In this document: positions 1-7,299 of the stretch, one piece after another | Layout: each line of letters begins with the position of its first letter | Position numbering within the stretch: the first letter of the stretch is position 1 | NCBI RefSeq assembly: GCF_043555985.1 | Contig: NZ_JBIGIC010000002.1 | Coordinates: 372,001 to 436,000, forward strand | DNA: 64,000 nt | Reading direction: 5' to 3' | Source: Pelomonas candidula | Lineage (GTDB): Bacteria; Pseudomonadota; Gammaproteobacteria; Burkholderiales; Burkholderiaceae_C | The notes under the pieces: model-generated | Database searches by the model: none | What the model was told of the DNA's origin: nothing | Seen by the model: the letters and a program-made list of their open reading frames with translations, nothing else | Program-made: the position numbers and the translations under genes

Positions 1-1253
1 CCGTACAGGCCCGCACCGACGCCACCGAAGACGACCTCGCCCAGCTGGATCATCACCATCGGCACGAGCCCGCCCAGCGGCGTGAAGCTGTCGTGCATCG
101 CGTTGACGGCACCGCAGCTGGCGGCCGTCGTGATGACGGCGAACAGCGACGAGGCCTCGATGCCGAAGCGCACTTCCTTGCCTTCCATGTTGCCGCCGGA
201 CTGCGTGGCGCTCTGCACGGCGTCGACGCCCAGCCTGGCGAGCTTCGGGTTGCCGGCCTGCTCGGCCGCCGTGGCCACGACGACGGCGACGACGAACATC
301 GCCGTCATCGCGCCCAGCAGCGCCCAGCCCTGCCGCATGTCGCCCACCTGGCGGCCCATGACGAAGCACAGCGCCGCCGGAATCAGGAAGATGGACAGCA
401 TCTGCAGCGCATTCGTCGCCGCGCTCGGATTCTCGAAGGGGTGGGCCGAGTTCGCGTTGAAGAAGCCGCCGCCGTTGGTGCCCAGCATCTTGATGGACAG
501 CTGGGACGCGACCGGCCCGAGCGCGATGCTCTGCGACTGGCCGTGCTTGTCGTCCATGACGGGCTGGCCATCGGCGCCCTTGAGCGGCTGGCCGTCAGGG
601 CCGAGCCGCGGTTCCTGCCAGCTCTGGGCCTCGATGGTCGTCACGTCCTGGTAGGGCTTGAGCGTCTGCACGACGCCCATGCCGGCCAGCACGATGGCGA
701 ACACGAGGGACAGCGGCAGCAGCACCCACAGCGTGGCGCGGGTCAGGTCGGCCCAGACGTTGCCGATGGCCTTGCCGGTATGGCGAGCGAAGCCACGAAC
801 CAGCGCGACCACGACGGCGATGCCGGTCGCGGCGGACAGGAAATTCTGCACCGTCAGCGCGAGCATCTGCGTCAGGTAGCTCATCGTCGTCTCGCCGCCG
901 TAGCCCTGCCAGTTCGTGTTGGTCACGAAGCTGACGGCGGTGTTGAAGGCCGAGTCGGGCGAGACGGCGGCCATGCCTTGCGGGTTGAGCGGCAGCCATT
1001 GCTGAAGCCGCTGCAGCGCGTAGACGGCCAGCACGCCCAGCGCATTGAAGATCAACAGGCCCATCGCGTAGCGCAGCCAGCCTTGCTCGGCGTCGGCATT
1101 GACGCCGGCCAGCTTGAGCAGCCCGCGCTCGACACGCTTCAGCCCCGCGATGCGGCCTTCCATCGCGGCGTAGATCCATCGCGCCAGCGGCCAGGCCAGC
1201 GCGAACAGCACGACGAGGAAGGCCACCAGTTGCAACCAGCCGGAACTGTTCAT
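1..1253 (-). CDS. kdpA: Potassium-transporting ATPase subunit KdpA (C-terminus cut by window edge)
   Basis: KdpA is the K+-binding, channel-like membrane subunit of the high-affinity KdpFABC pump. About 417 residues from the ATG at 1253 are visible; the end lies left of the window. The product opens MNSSGWLQL and shows family features in order: the first selectivity-filter region SFVTNTNWQGYGGE near residues 107-120, the second with TNGGGFFNANSAHPFENP, and a third segment with TAASCGAVNAMHDS. Hydrophobic transmembrane stretches occur throughout. Its start overlaps the kdpF stop as ATGA, so translation is probably coupled. kdpB and kdpC are expected just outside the window. Confidence 0.96.
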   Translation of the reverse strand, partial: MNSSGWLQLVAFLVVLFALAWPLARWIYAAMEGRIAGLKRVERGLLKLAGVNADAEQGWLRYAMGLLIFNALGVLAVYALQRLQQWLPLNPQGMAAVSPDSAFNTAVSFVTNTNWQGYGGETTMSYLTQMLALTVQNFLSAATGIAVVVALVRGFARHTGKAIGNVWADLTRATLWVLLPLSLVFAIVLAGMGVVQTLKPYQDVTTIEAQSWQEPRLGPDGQPLKGADGQPVMDDKHGQSQSIALGPVASQLSIKMLGTNGGGFFNANSAHPFENPSAATNALQMLSIFLIPAALCFVMGRQVGDMRQGWALLGAMTAMFVVAVVVATAAEQAGNPKLARLGVDAVQSATQSGGNMEGKEVRFGIEASSLFAVITTAASCGAVNAMHDSFTPLGGLVPMVMIQLGEVVFGGVGAGLY

Positions 1254-1342
1254 GACAGGTCCTCCGGAAACAACAGCGCCCAGAAGAGATAGCCGACCAG
1301 CCCGACGACGAGGATGGTCGCAGCGAGTTCGAAGCCACTCAT
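1250..1342 (-). CDS. kdpF: KdpF, small membrane subunit of the Kdp pump
   Basis: A 30-residue protein with one transmembrane helix (residues 7-25, AATILVVGLVGYLFWALLF) ending in PEDLS. Length, the Y-L-x-x-A-L-L-x-P-E ending and position directly before kdpA are typical of KdpF, which stabilises the KdpABC complex. It is too short for most ORF callers. Its ATG overlaps the stop of the preceding leader ORF (ATGA) and its own stop overlaps the kdpA ATG (ATGA). Confidence 0.88.
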   Translation of the reverse strand: MSGFELAATILVVGLVGYLFWALLFPEDLS

Positions 1343-1434
1343 GACTTCCTCCCCGCCAGCTTGTGGCAGCCCCAGGCTGCCAGAGCGGTCACGAGCCCGA
1401 GGGCCGCGCAGAGACCGAGAAAAACGATGTCCAT
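1339..1434 (-). CDS. 31-residue membrane peptide, first ORF of the kdp operon
   Basis: A 31-codon ORF starting MDIVFLGLC and ending KLAGRKS, with a single hydrophobic stretch (residues 3-21) and two cysteines. Its start has the best ribosome-binding site in the operon (GGAGGTGTC then ATG), and its stop overlaps the kdpF ATG. That arrangement supports real translation. I do not recognise a named family; it may be a second KdpF-like helix or a translated leader that couples ribosomes into kdpF and kdpA. Confidence 0.6.
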   Translation of the reverse strand: MDIVFLGLCAALGLVTALAAWGCHKLAGRKS

Positions 1435-1437
1435 GAC

Positions 1438-1457
1438 ACCTCCATAACGATGGAGGT
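1438..1457 (-). promoter_or_regulatory. Perfect hairpin holding the kdp ribosome-binding site
   Basis: ACCTCCAT (1438-1445), AACG, ATGGAGGT (1450-1457) is a perfect 8-bp inverted repeat with a 4-nt loop. On the transcribed strand the 3' arm contains the GGAGG Shine-Dalgarno sequence of the leader ORF at 1434. A folded stem would hide it. A translational switch is an inference; the repeat could also be a protein-binding palindrome. Confidence 0.45.
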
Positions 1458-1505
1458 CATTCTGGAAATCACGCCGTCAAACCGCCGACAAGATCGCGGC
1501 GGGCG

Positions 1506-1524
1506 GCATCAAGAAAGCATCAAG
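1506..1524 (-). promoter_or_regulatory. 11-bp-period direct repeat, candidate KdpE operator
   Basis: GCATCAAG occurs at 1506-1513 and again at 1517-1524, exactly 11 bp apart, 70-90 bp upstream of the first kdp ORF and overlapping the end of ribE. OmpR-family regulators such as KdpE usually bind head-to-tail half-sites one helical turn apart. The match to a KdpE site is inferred from geometry, not from a known consensus. Confidence 0.35.
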
Positions 1525-2224
1525 ATTTCGGCAGCGCCAGCTGAGTGAGGTCGATGCCGCGCTCCTGCGCGATGGCTTCCAGCATCGGCAGCAGCGCGCC
1601 CAGCTTTTCGTCCAGCGCATCGCGCACGGTGTCGACGACGACCTGCGTGCTGCGATCGATCTCGATGTGGATGGCGTCGCCGACGCCCTTGTCGGCGAAG
1701 GTCGTCATGCGCAGCGTCTCGGGGATCAGCCACACCTCGAACCAGCCCGAGCCGTCTCGCTCGCGCTTCGCCTCGGCGACCGTCAGGCTGCAACCGTTGA
1801 CGCCGATGTAGCCCTTGGCGAACACGTAGCGCATCCACGGCGCCGGCACGGCGAAGCGGATGACGTGGTTGTTGTCGGGCTTGCGGATCTCGGCGATGCG
1901 CGCCGACACGTCCACGTGGCCGGACAGCGGATGGCCGCCGATCTCGGCGCCGTCCTTGGCGGCACGCTCGACGTTCAAGCCCGAGCCGACCTTCAGCCCG
2001 CCCAGCGTCGTCAGCTTCATCGTCTGGCCCATCACGTCGAACAGCGCGACGTCGGGCGACGGCCGCTCGGTGACGGTCAGGCAGACGCCGTCGCAGGAGA
2101 CGCTGGCGCCGATGGCCAGCTCGTCATCGAAACCGGCCGGCAGCTTCAGCGCCAGCGTGTGCAGCCCCTCGCGGGCGTCAATCGATTCGACGTGGGCGAC
2201 GCCCTGGACGATGCCTGTGAACAT
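1520..2224 (-). CDS. ribE: Riboflavin synthase, alpha subunit
   Basis: Catalyses dismutation of two 6,7-dimethyl-8-ribityllumazine molecules to riboflavin in the cytoplasm. The 234-residue protein begins with the hallmark MFTGIVQGVA and consists of two lumazine-binding halves; the second carries GGHPLSGHVD at about residues 96-105. It is slightly longer than the usual 200-220 residues because of a C-terminal extension ending LTQLALPKS. The start is fixed by the MFTGIV motif. No Shine-Dalgarno sequence precedes it: a terminator-like hairpin and T-tract end a few bases upstream. Confidence 0.95.
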   Translation of the reverse strand: MFTGIVQGVAHVESIDAREGLHTLALKLPAGFDDELAIGASVSCDGVCLTVTERPSPDVALFDVMGQTMKLTTLGGLKVGSGLNVERAAKDGAEIGGHPLSGHVDVSARIAEIRKPDNNHVIRFAVPAPWMRYVFAKGYIGVNGCSLTVAEAKRERDGSGWFEVWLIPETLRMTTFADKGVGDAIHIEIDRSTQVVVDTVRDALDEKLGALLPMLEAIAQERGIDLTQLALPKS

Positions 2225-2230
2225 GATGAA

Positions 2231-2255
2231 AAAAGGCCCCGGGTGGGGCCGTTTT
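2231..2255 (-). terminator. Intrinsic terminator after amt
   Basis: GGCCCC (2235-2240), GGGT, GGGGCC (2245-2250) forms a 6-bp GC stem; on the minus strand it is followed by six T residues (2229-2234 region), the classic rho-independent form. It should end the amt transcript but lies immediately before the ribE ATG at 2224. Confidence 0.8.
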
Positions 2256-2273
2256 GGAGATCGGTAGGCCAGC

Positions 2274-3479
2274 TTACCAGCTGACCTCGCGGTCCGGCGT
2301 CGAGCCGATCTTGTGGATGGACAGGTCGGCGCCCTCGAACTCCTGCTCGGCGTCCAGCCGCAGGCCGACGACCTTCTTGATCAGGCCGTAGACGACGAAA
2401 CCACCCGCCAGCGCCCAGGCGACACCGCCCAGCGTGCCGATCAGCTGCGCGCCGAACGACACGCCGCCGATGCCGCCCAGCCCCTTGAGACCGAAGATGC
2501 CGCAGGCGATGCCGCCCCAGGCGCCGCACAGGCCGTGCAACGGCCACACGCCCAGCACGTCGTCGATCTTCCAGCGGTTCTGCGTCAGGGTGAAGAACTG
2601 CACGAACAGCCAGCCGGCCACGCCGCCGGTGACCAGCGCGCCCAGCGGATGCATGACGTCCGAGCCGGCGCAGACGGCCACCAGGCCGGCCAGCGGGCCG
2701 TTGTAGGCGAAGCCGGGGTCGTTGCGGCCCAGCAGCGTCGCCACCAGCGTGCCGCCCACCATGGCCATCAGCGAGTTGACGGCGACCAGGCCCGACATCT
2801 TGTCCAGCGTCTGTGCGCTCATCACGTTGAAGCCGAACCAGCCCACGGTCAGCACCCAGGCGCCCAGCGCCAGGAAGGGAATGCTGGACGGCGGGTGCGC
2901 GCTCATCGCACCGTCCTTTCGGTAGCGGTTCAGGCGCGGGCCGAGCAGCAGCACGGCCGCGAGGCCGATCCAGCCGCCCACGGCGTGCACGACGACGCTG
3001 CCTGCGAAGTCATGGAACTCGGCGCCGGTGGTGGCCTTCAGCCAGCCCTGGATGCCGAAGGCCTGGTTCCAGGCGATGCCCTCGAAGAATGGGTAGACGA
3101 GGCCGACGATGACGGACGTGGCCATCAGCTGCGGGCCGAAGCGCGCCCGCTCGGCGATGCCGCCCGACACGATGGCAGGAATGGCCGCCGCGAAGGTCAG
3201 CAGGAAGAAGAACTTGACCAGCTCATAGCCGTTCTTCTGCGCCAGCGTCTCGGCGCCGGTGAAGAAGTGCGTGCCGTAGGCCACCAGGTAGCCGACGAGG
3301 AAGTAGGCCAACGTCGACACGGCGAAGTCGACGAGGATCTTCACCAGCGCATTGACCTGGTTCTTCTTGCGCACGGTGCCCAGCTCCAGGAAGGCAAACC
3401 CCGCGTGCATGGCGAGCACCATGATGGCGCCCAGAAGGATGAAGAGCGCATCCGCGCCCTGCTTGATTGATGACTCCAA
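2274..3479 (-). CDS. amt: Ammonium transporter, Amt/AmtB family
   Basis: A 401-residue inner-membrane ammonium channel with about eleven transmembrane helices. It carries the twin pore histidines, H165 in VVVHAVGG and H315 in PLHGLCG, and conserved blocks GGIAERARFG and HDFAGS. The C-terminus GADLSIHKIGSTPDREVSW resembles the tail that regulates AmtB. The start is TTG at 3479, supported by GGAGA six bases upstream; there is no cleaved signal peptide like that of E. coli AmtB. There is no glnK next to it. A sigma-54-like promoter at 3548-3563 suggests nitrogen control. Confidence 0.95.
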   Translation of the reverse strand: MESSIKQGADALFILLGAIMVLAMHAGFAFLELGTVRKKNQVNALVKILVDFAVSTLAYFLVGYLVAYGTHFFTGAETLAQKNGYELVKFFFLLTFAAAIPAIVSGGIAERARFGPQLMATSVIVGLVYPFFEGIAWNQAFGIQGWLKATTGAEFHDFAGSVVVHAVGGWIGLAAVLLLGPRLNRYRKDGAMSAHPPSSIPFLALGAWVLTVGWFGFNVMSAQTLDKMSGLVAVNSLMAMVGGTLVATLLGRNDPGFAYNGPLAGLVAVCAGSDVMHPLGALVTGGVAGWLFVQFFTLTQNRWKIDDVLGVWPLHGLCGAWGGIACGIFGLKGLGGIGGVSFGAQLIGTLGGVAWALAGGFVVYGLIKKVVGLRLDAEQEFEGADLSIHKIGSTPDREVSW

Positions 3480-3547
3480 CGCTGTCTCCGGTCAGTGGCT
3501 TTCGGCCTTGGATAACGCACCAAGGCGAAACCAAACCGCACCGAAAC

Positions 3548-3563
3548 AGCAAGTTCAATGCCC
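3548..3563 (-). promoter_or_regulatory. Candidate sigma-54 (RpoN) promoter for amt
   Basis: On the minus strand GGGCATTGAACTTGCT has GG and GC separated by exactly 10 bp, with GGCA at -24 and a perfect TTGCT at -12 against the consensus TGGCACR-N4-TTGCW. Transcription would start near 3538, giving a leader of about 60 nt. RpoN control of amt genes is common in Proteobacteria. I found no convincing NtrC enhancer pair upstream. Confidence 0.5.
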
Positions 3564-3618
3564 AGTTTCAATGCATAGACGCCCCAGGGTGGTGTGCGCC
3601 GACGCCGGCCGGGCGGCT

Positions 3619-3981
3619 CTAATTTGGTGCGCAAGATGCACCGTCTTCGAACGTCTGCGCACTGAATCCGAGCGTCCAGCGCCCATCCGCCCAGCGCACG
3701 ACCGGCCGCTTGATGAGGCTGGGCTCGGCCAGCATGAGCGCGGTGGCGCTGGCGTCGTCGACAACGCCGGCCCGGGTCGCGTCGTCCAGCTTGCGCCACG
3801 TCGTGCCGGCGCGGTTGACGAGCTTGTCGCGGCCGAAGGCGGCCAGCCAGGCCGGCAGCAGCTCGGCCGGCACGCCCTGCTTCTTGAAATCATGGAACGC
3901 GACCTCCAGGCCTCGGTCGGCCAGCCAGGCCCGGGCCTTCTTGACGGTGTCGCAGTTGGGTATGCCATAGATCGTGATCAT
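3619..3981 (-). CDS. ArsC/Spx-family (YffB-like) thioredoxin-fold protein
   Basis: A 120-residue protein beginning MITIYGIPNCDTVKKARAWL, with a single N-terminal cysteine in the PNCDT loop, which places it in the ArsC/YffB group rather than the CxxC Spx type. RPVVRWADGRWTLGFS near the end matches the family's conserved R-P region. The cellular substrate of YffB proteins is not established; arsenate reduction should not be assumed. An in-frame ATG at 3999 would add six residues, but the internal ATG begins the domain exactly. Divergent from the chemoreceptor gene, 50 bp away. Confidence 0.85.
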   Translation of the reverse strand: MITIYGIPNCDTVKKARAWLADRGLEVAFHDFKKQGVPAELLPAWLAAFGRDKLVNRAGTTWRKLDDATRAGVVDDASATALMLAEPSLIKRPVVRWADGRWTLGFSAQTFEDGASCAPN

Positions 3982-4031
3982 GGGTGGCAAAGCTACCATG
4001 TCCCGGTGACGTCCACGCCACGGGGGAAGCG

Positions 4032-5834
4032 ATGCTGAAGACGATCAAGAGCCGGCTGCTGGCGGCCTGCCTGGGCCTGATGGTGGTGTCGGTGCTGCTG
4101 GCCACGCTGACCAGCTACCGTGCCGCCCGCAACACCATCCTGCACGACCTGGCGACCCAACTCAGCGAGAACGGCCAGGCGCAGGCGGACCGCATCGCCT
4201 CTTGGGCCAACGGGCAGAAGCACGTGGTGCAGGCCATGGCGCCCGCCCTCGCAGCCGCCGACCCGACCCCGGCGCTGCAGCAGGGCCTCACGTCGGGCGC
4301 ACTGGACCTGGCCTACGTCGGCAGTGCCGACAAGCGCATGGTCTCCGTGCCCGACCGCAAGCGCGCCGCGGACTACGACCCCACCTCCCGCACTTGGTAC
4401 AAGCTGGCCGCCACCAGCCAGGAGCCGGTGCTGACAGCGCCCTACATCGCGGCCTCGTCCAAGAAGCTGGTCGTGACGTTCGCCTACGCCGTGCGCGAAG
4501 GCGGCGAGATCAAGGGCGTGGCCGGCTCCGACGTGACGCTCGATGAAGTCGTCGCCACCGTCAACCAGCTCAAGCCCACGCCGTCGGGCTTCGCCTTCCT
4601 GGCGGACAAGGAGGGCAAGATCATTGCCCACCCCAACACGGCGCTGACGCTGAAGCCGATGTCTGATCTGGTGACCGACCTGACGCCGGCGCGCCTGACG
4701 GGTGCGGGCGCCGAGGAGCTGGTGGACGTCACCATCGGCGAGCACCGCTTCTTCCTGCGCGCGGCCCCGGTGGCCGGCACCGACTGGCTGCTGGTCACCG
4801 CTGCCGAGCGCGGCGAGGCGCTGGCCTCGCTGACCACGCTGCTGCGCGACGCCGGCATCGCGCTGGTGCTGCTGATCATCGGCGCGACGCTTTTCGCGAC
4901 CTGGCTGGTCAATTCACTGCTGCACCGCCTGGTCGTCGTGAAGGACGCGATGCTGCAGATCGGCAGCGCCGGCGGCGGCGACCTGACCCAACGCCTCAAC
5001 GACGCGGGCGAGGACGAGCTCAGCGCCATCGCGCGGGCCTTCAACCAGTTCGTGTCGCAGATCGAGTCGGTCATGCGCGGCGTGGCCGCCAGCGCCGAAT
5101 CCATCGCCGTGGCGTCGCGCGAGATCGCCGCCGGCGCACAGGACCTCAGCGGCCGCACCGAGAGCGCGGCCGCCAGCCTGGAGGAGACCGCGTCGTCGAT
5201 GCAGCACATCACCGAGACCGTGCACCGCAGCGCCGACCAGGCCAGCCAGGCCGACGGCCACGCCCGCGATACCGCGGCGGTCGCCGAGCGGGGCGGCGCG
5301 GTGGCCCAGCAGGTCGCGGCCACGATGCAGCAGATCAGCGCCAGCTCCACCCGCATTAACGACATCATCGGCACCATCGACGGCATCGCCTTCCAGACCA
5401 ACATCCTGGCACTGAACGCCGCCGTCGAGGCGGCACGCGCCGGCGAGCAGGGCCGCGGCTTTGCCGTCGTGGCCGGCGAGGTGCGCGCGCTGGCCCAGCG
5501 CAGCGCGGAGGCGGCCAAGGAGATCAAGGGGCTGATCGGCAGCAGCGTGGAGCGGGTCGCCGATGGCAGCCGGCTTGTGGACCAGAGCGCGCAGACCATG
5601 CATGAAATCCTGCGCAGCGTGCAGAGCGTGACAGCCATCGTCACCGAGATCAGCGCCGGCGCGGCCGAGCAGAGCCGCGGCATCGGCGAGGTCAACACGG
5701 CCGTCGTTCAGCTGGACCAGATGACGCAGCAGAACGCCGCCCTCGTCGAGCAGTCCGCCGCCGCCGCGGAGAGCCTGAAGGAACAGGCCGCCCAGCTGTC
5801 GCAGATCGTCGCCACCTTCCGCATCAGCCGCTGA
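4032..5834 (+). CDS. Methyl-accepting chemotaxis protein with periplasmic Cache-type sensor
   Basis: A 600-residue chemoreceptor. Domains in order: transmembrane helix 1 (about 8-28), a periplasmic sensor of about 245 residues of double-Cache type (YIAASSKKLVVTFAYAV, GFAFLADKEGKIIAHP), transmembrane helix 2 (about 276-297), HAMP linker, then the coiled-coil signalling domain with the hairpin tip around residues 453-495 (AFQTNILALNAAVEAARAGE). There is no CheR-docking pentapeptide at the end (FRISR). The start at 4032 has GGGGGAAG four bases upstream; an ATG at 3984 is less likely. Its stop overlaps the aat start (TGATG), an unusual partnership. Confidence 0.95.
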   Translation: MLKTIKSRLLAACLGLMVVSVLLATLTSYRAARNTILHDLATQLSENGQAQADRIASWANGQKHVVQAMAPALAAADPTPALQQGLTSGALDLAYVGSADKRMVSVPDRKRAADYDPTSRTWYKLAATSQEPVLTAPYIAASSKKLVVTFAYAVREGGEIKGVAGSDVTLDEVVATVNQLKPTPSGFAFLADKEGKIIAHPNTALTLKPMSDLVTDLTPARLTGAGAEELVDVTIGEHRFFLRAAPVAGTDWLLVTAAERGEALASLTTLLRDAGIALVLLIIGATLFATWLVNSLLHRLVVVKDAMLQIGSAGGGDLTQRLNDAGEDELSAIARAFNQFVSQIESVMRGVAASAESIAVASREIAAGAQDLSGRTESAAASLEETASSMQHITETVHRSADQASQADGHARDTAAVAERGGAVAQQVAATMQQISASSTRINDIIGTIDGIAFQTNILALNAAVEAARAGEQGRGFAVVAGEVRALAQRSAEAAKEIKGLIGSSVERVADGSRLVDQSAQTMHEILRSVQSVTAIVTEISAGAAEQSRGIGEVNTAVVQLDQMTQQNAALVEQSAAAAESLKEQAAQLSQIVATFRISR

Positions 5835-6565
5835 TGATCGACTGGCTGGACGAAGCAAGCCTCGACTTCCCGCCCAGTCACCTGGCGCTGGGCCCGGGCA
5901 CCGACGCGCCGGGCCTGCTGGCCGCCGGCGGCACGTTGACACCGCAGCGTCTGGAGGCCGCCTACCGCCGCGGCGTCTTCCCCTGGTACGGCCCCGGCCA
6001 GCCGCCACTGTGGTGGGCGCCCGACCCACGCATGGTGCTGAAGACGGCAGACTTCAAACTGTCGCGCTCGCTGCGCAAGACGGTGCAGCGTTTCGCCGCC
6101 ACGCCCGGTTGCGAGATCCGCGTCGACTTCAACCGCGCCGCCGTGCTGCACGCCTGCGCCAGCGCGCCGCGCGAGGGCCAGAGCGGCACCTGGATCGTGC
6201 CCGAGCTGCAGGCCGCCTACCTGGCCTGGCCGGCCATGCACAGCGTCGAGACCTGGATGGACGGTGAACTCGTCGGCGGGCTGTATGGCGTCAACCTCGG
6301 GCGCATGTTCTACGGCGAATCCATGTTCATGCGCCGCACCGACGCGTCCAAGATCGCGCTGTGCGCCCTCATCTGCCTGTGCCGCGAGTTCGGCATCCCG
6401 TGGATCGACTGCCAGCAGAACACCCGCCACCTGGCATCGCTGGGCGCCGCGGAAGTGCCGCGAAACGTGTTCGAAACCCACCTGGCCACGCATGTCGGTG
6501 AAGCCTCGCCCGGGCCGTGGACCTATCATCCGGCCTACTGGCACCGGCTCCTGACCTCGACGTGA
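5834..6565 (+). CDS. aat: Leucyl/phenylalanyl-tRNA-protein transferase
   Basis: Transfers Leu or Phe from aminoacyl-tRNA to proteins with N-terminal Lys or Arg, creating N-degrons recognised by ClpS/ClpAP. The 243-residue product shows family blocks GVFPWYGPGQPPLWWAPDPR (about 43-62), GGLYGVNLGRMFYGESMF and PWIDCQQNTRHLASLGA. The start codon shares one base with the chemoreceptor stop, and its stop overlaps the bpt GTG start. Confidence 0.97.
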   Translation: MIDWLDEASLDFPPSHLALGPGTDAPGLLAAGGTLTPQRLEAAYRRGVFPWYGPGQPPLWWAPDPRMVLKTADFKLSRSLRKTVQRFAATPGCEIRVDFNRAAVLHACASAPREGQSGTWIVPELQAAYLAWPAMHSVETWMDGELVGGLYGVNLGRMFYGESMFMRRTDASKIALCALICLCREFGIPWIDCQQNTRHLASLGAAEVPRNVFETHLATHVGEASPGPWTYHPAYWHRLLTST

Positions 6566-7299
6566 CCCACCCCAAAGAACTGCCGCTCGCGCAAATCCAG
6601 TTCTACGCCACGGCCGCCTACCCGTGCAGCTACGTGGCCGGCCGGCAGGCGCGCTCGCAGGTCGCCACACCCAGCCACCTGATCCACGCCGACGCCTACT
6701 CCAACCTCGTCGCCGCGGGCTTTCGCCGCAGCGGGCTGTTCACCTACCGCCCCTACTGCGACCAGTGCCGCGCCTGCATCGCGCTGCGCGTGCCGGTGGC
6801 GCGCTTCGAGCCCAATCGCAGCCAGAAGCGGGCATGGAAGGCCCACCTTGGCCTGCAGGCCAAGGTCATGCGCCTGGGCTACTCGCCGGAGCACTACGCC
6901 CTCTACCTGCGCTACCAGGCCGGCCGGCACAGCGGTGGCGGCATGGACCACGACAGCGTCGACCAGTACACGCAGTTCCTGCTGCAAAGCCGCATCAACT
7001 CGCGGCTCGTCGAGTTCCGGGAGACGCTGCCCGACGGCAGCACGCCGCTGCGCATGGTGTCCATCCTCGACATCCTCAGCGACGGCCTGTCGGCGGTCTA
7101 CACCTTCTACGACCCGGACATCGAGGCCAGCTACGGCACCTACGGCGTGCTGTGGCAGATCCAGCAGGCCAAGGAGCTGAAGCTCAGCCACGTCTACCTG
7201 GGCTACTGGATCGAGGAGAGCCCCAAGATGGCCTACAAGTCCGGCTTCCGGCCCTACCAGATCCTGCAGAACGGCGTCTGGGAAGACGCCGCTGTATGA
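6562..7299 (+). CDS. bpt: Aspartate/glutamate leucyltransferase (bacterial R-transferase homologue)
   Basis: Adds Leu to proteins with N-terminal Asp or Glu, the second input of the bacterial Leu/N-degron pathway. The 245-residue protein carries the N-terminal cysteine motif CDQCRACIALRVPV and the C-terminal GYWIEESPKMAYKSGF-RPYQ block typical of Bpt/Ate1. I chose the GTG at 6562, which overlaps the aat stop (GTGA) and gives a family-typical length; an ATG at 6517 would lie inside aat. The following gene starts within its stop (ATGA). Confidence 0.95.
   Translation: MTHPKELPLAQIQFYATAAYPCSYVAGRQARSQVATPSHLIHADAYSNLVAAGFRRSGLFTYRPYCDQCRACIALRVPVARFEPNRSQKRAWKAHLGLQAKVMRLGYSPEHYALYLRYQAGRHSGGGMDHDSVDQYTQFLLQSRINSRLVEFRETLPDGSTPLRMVSILDILSDGLSAVYTFYDPDIEASYGTYGVLWQIQQAKELKLSHVYLGYWIEESPKMAYKSGFRPYQILQNGVWEDAAV

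Noticed and set aside
3624..3642. GGTGC-N7-GCACC palindrome upstream of amt as an NtrC site
   Set aside because: The half-sites are in the opposite order to the NtrC consensus (GCACC...GGTGC) and lie in the ArsC-like coding region.
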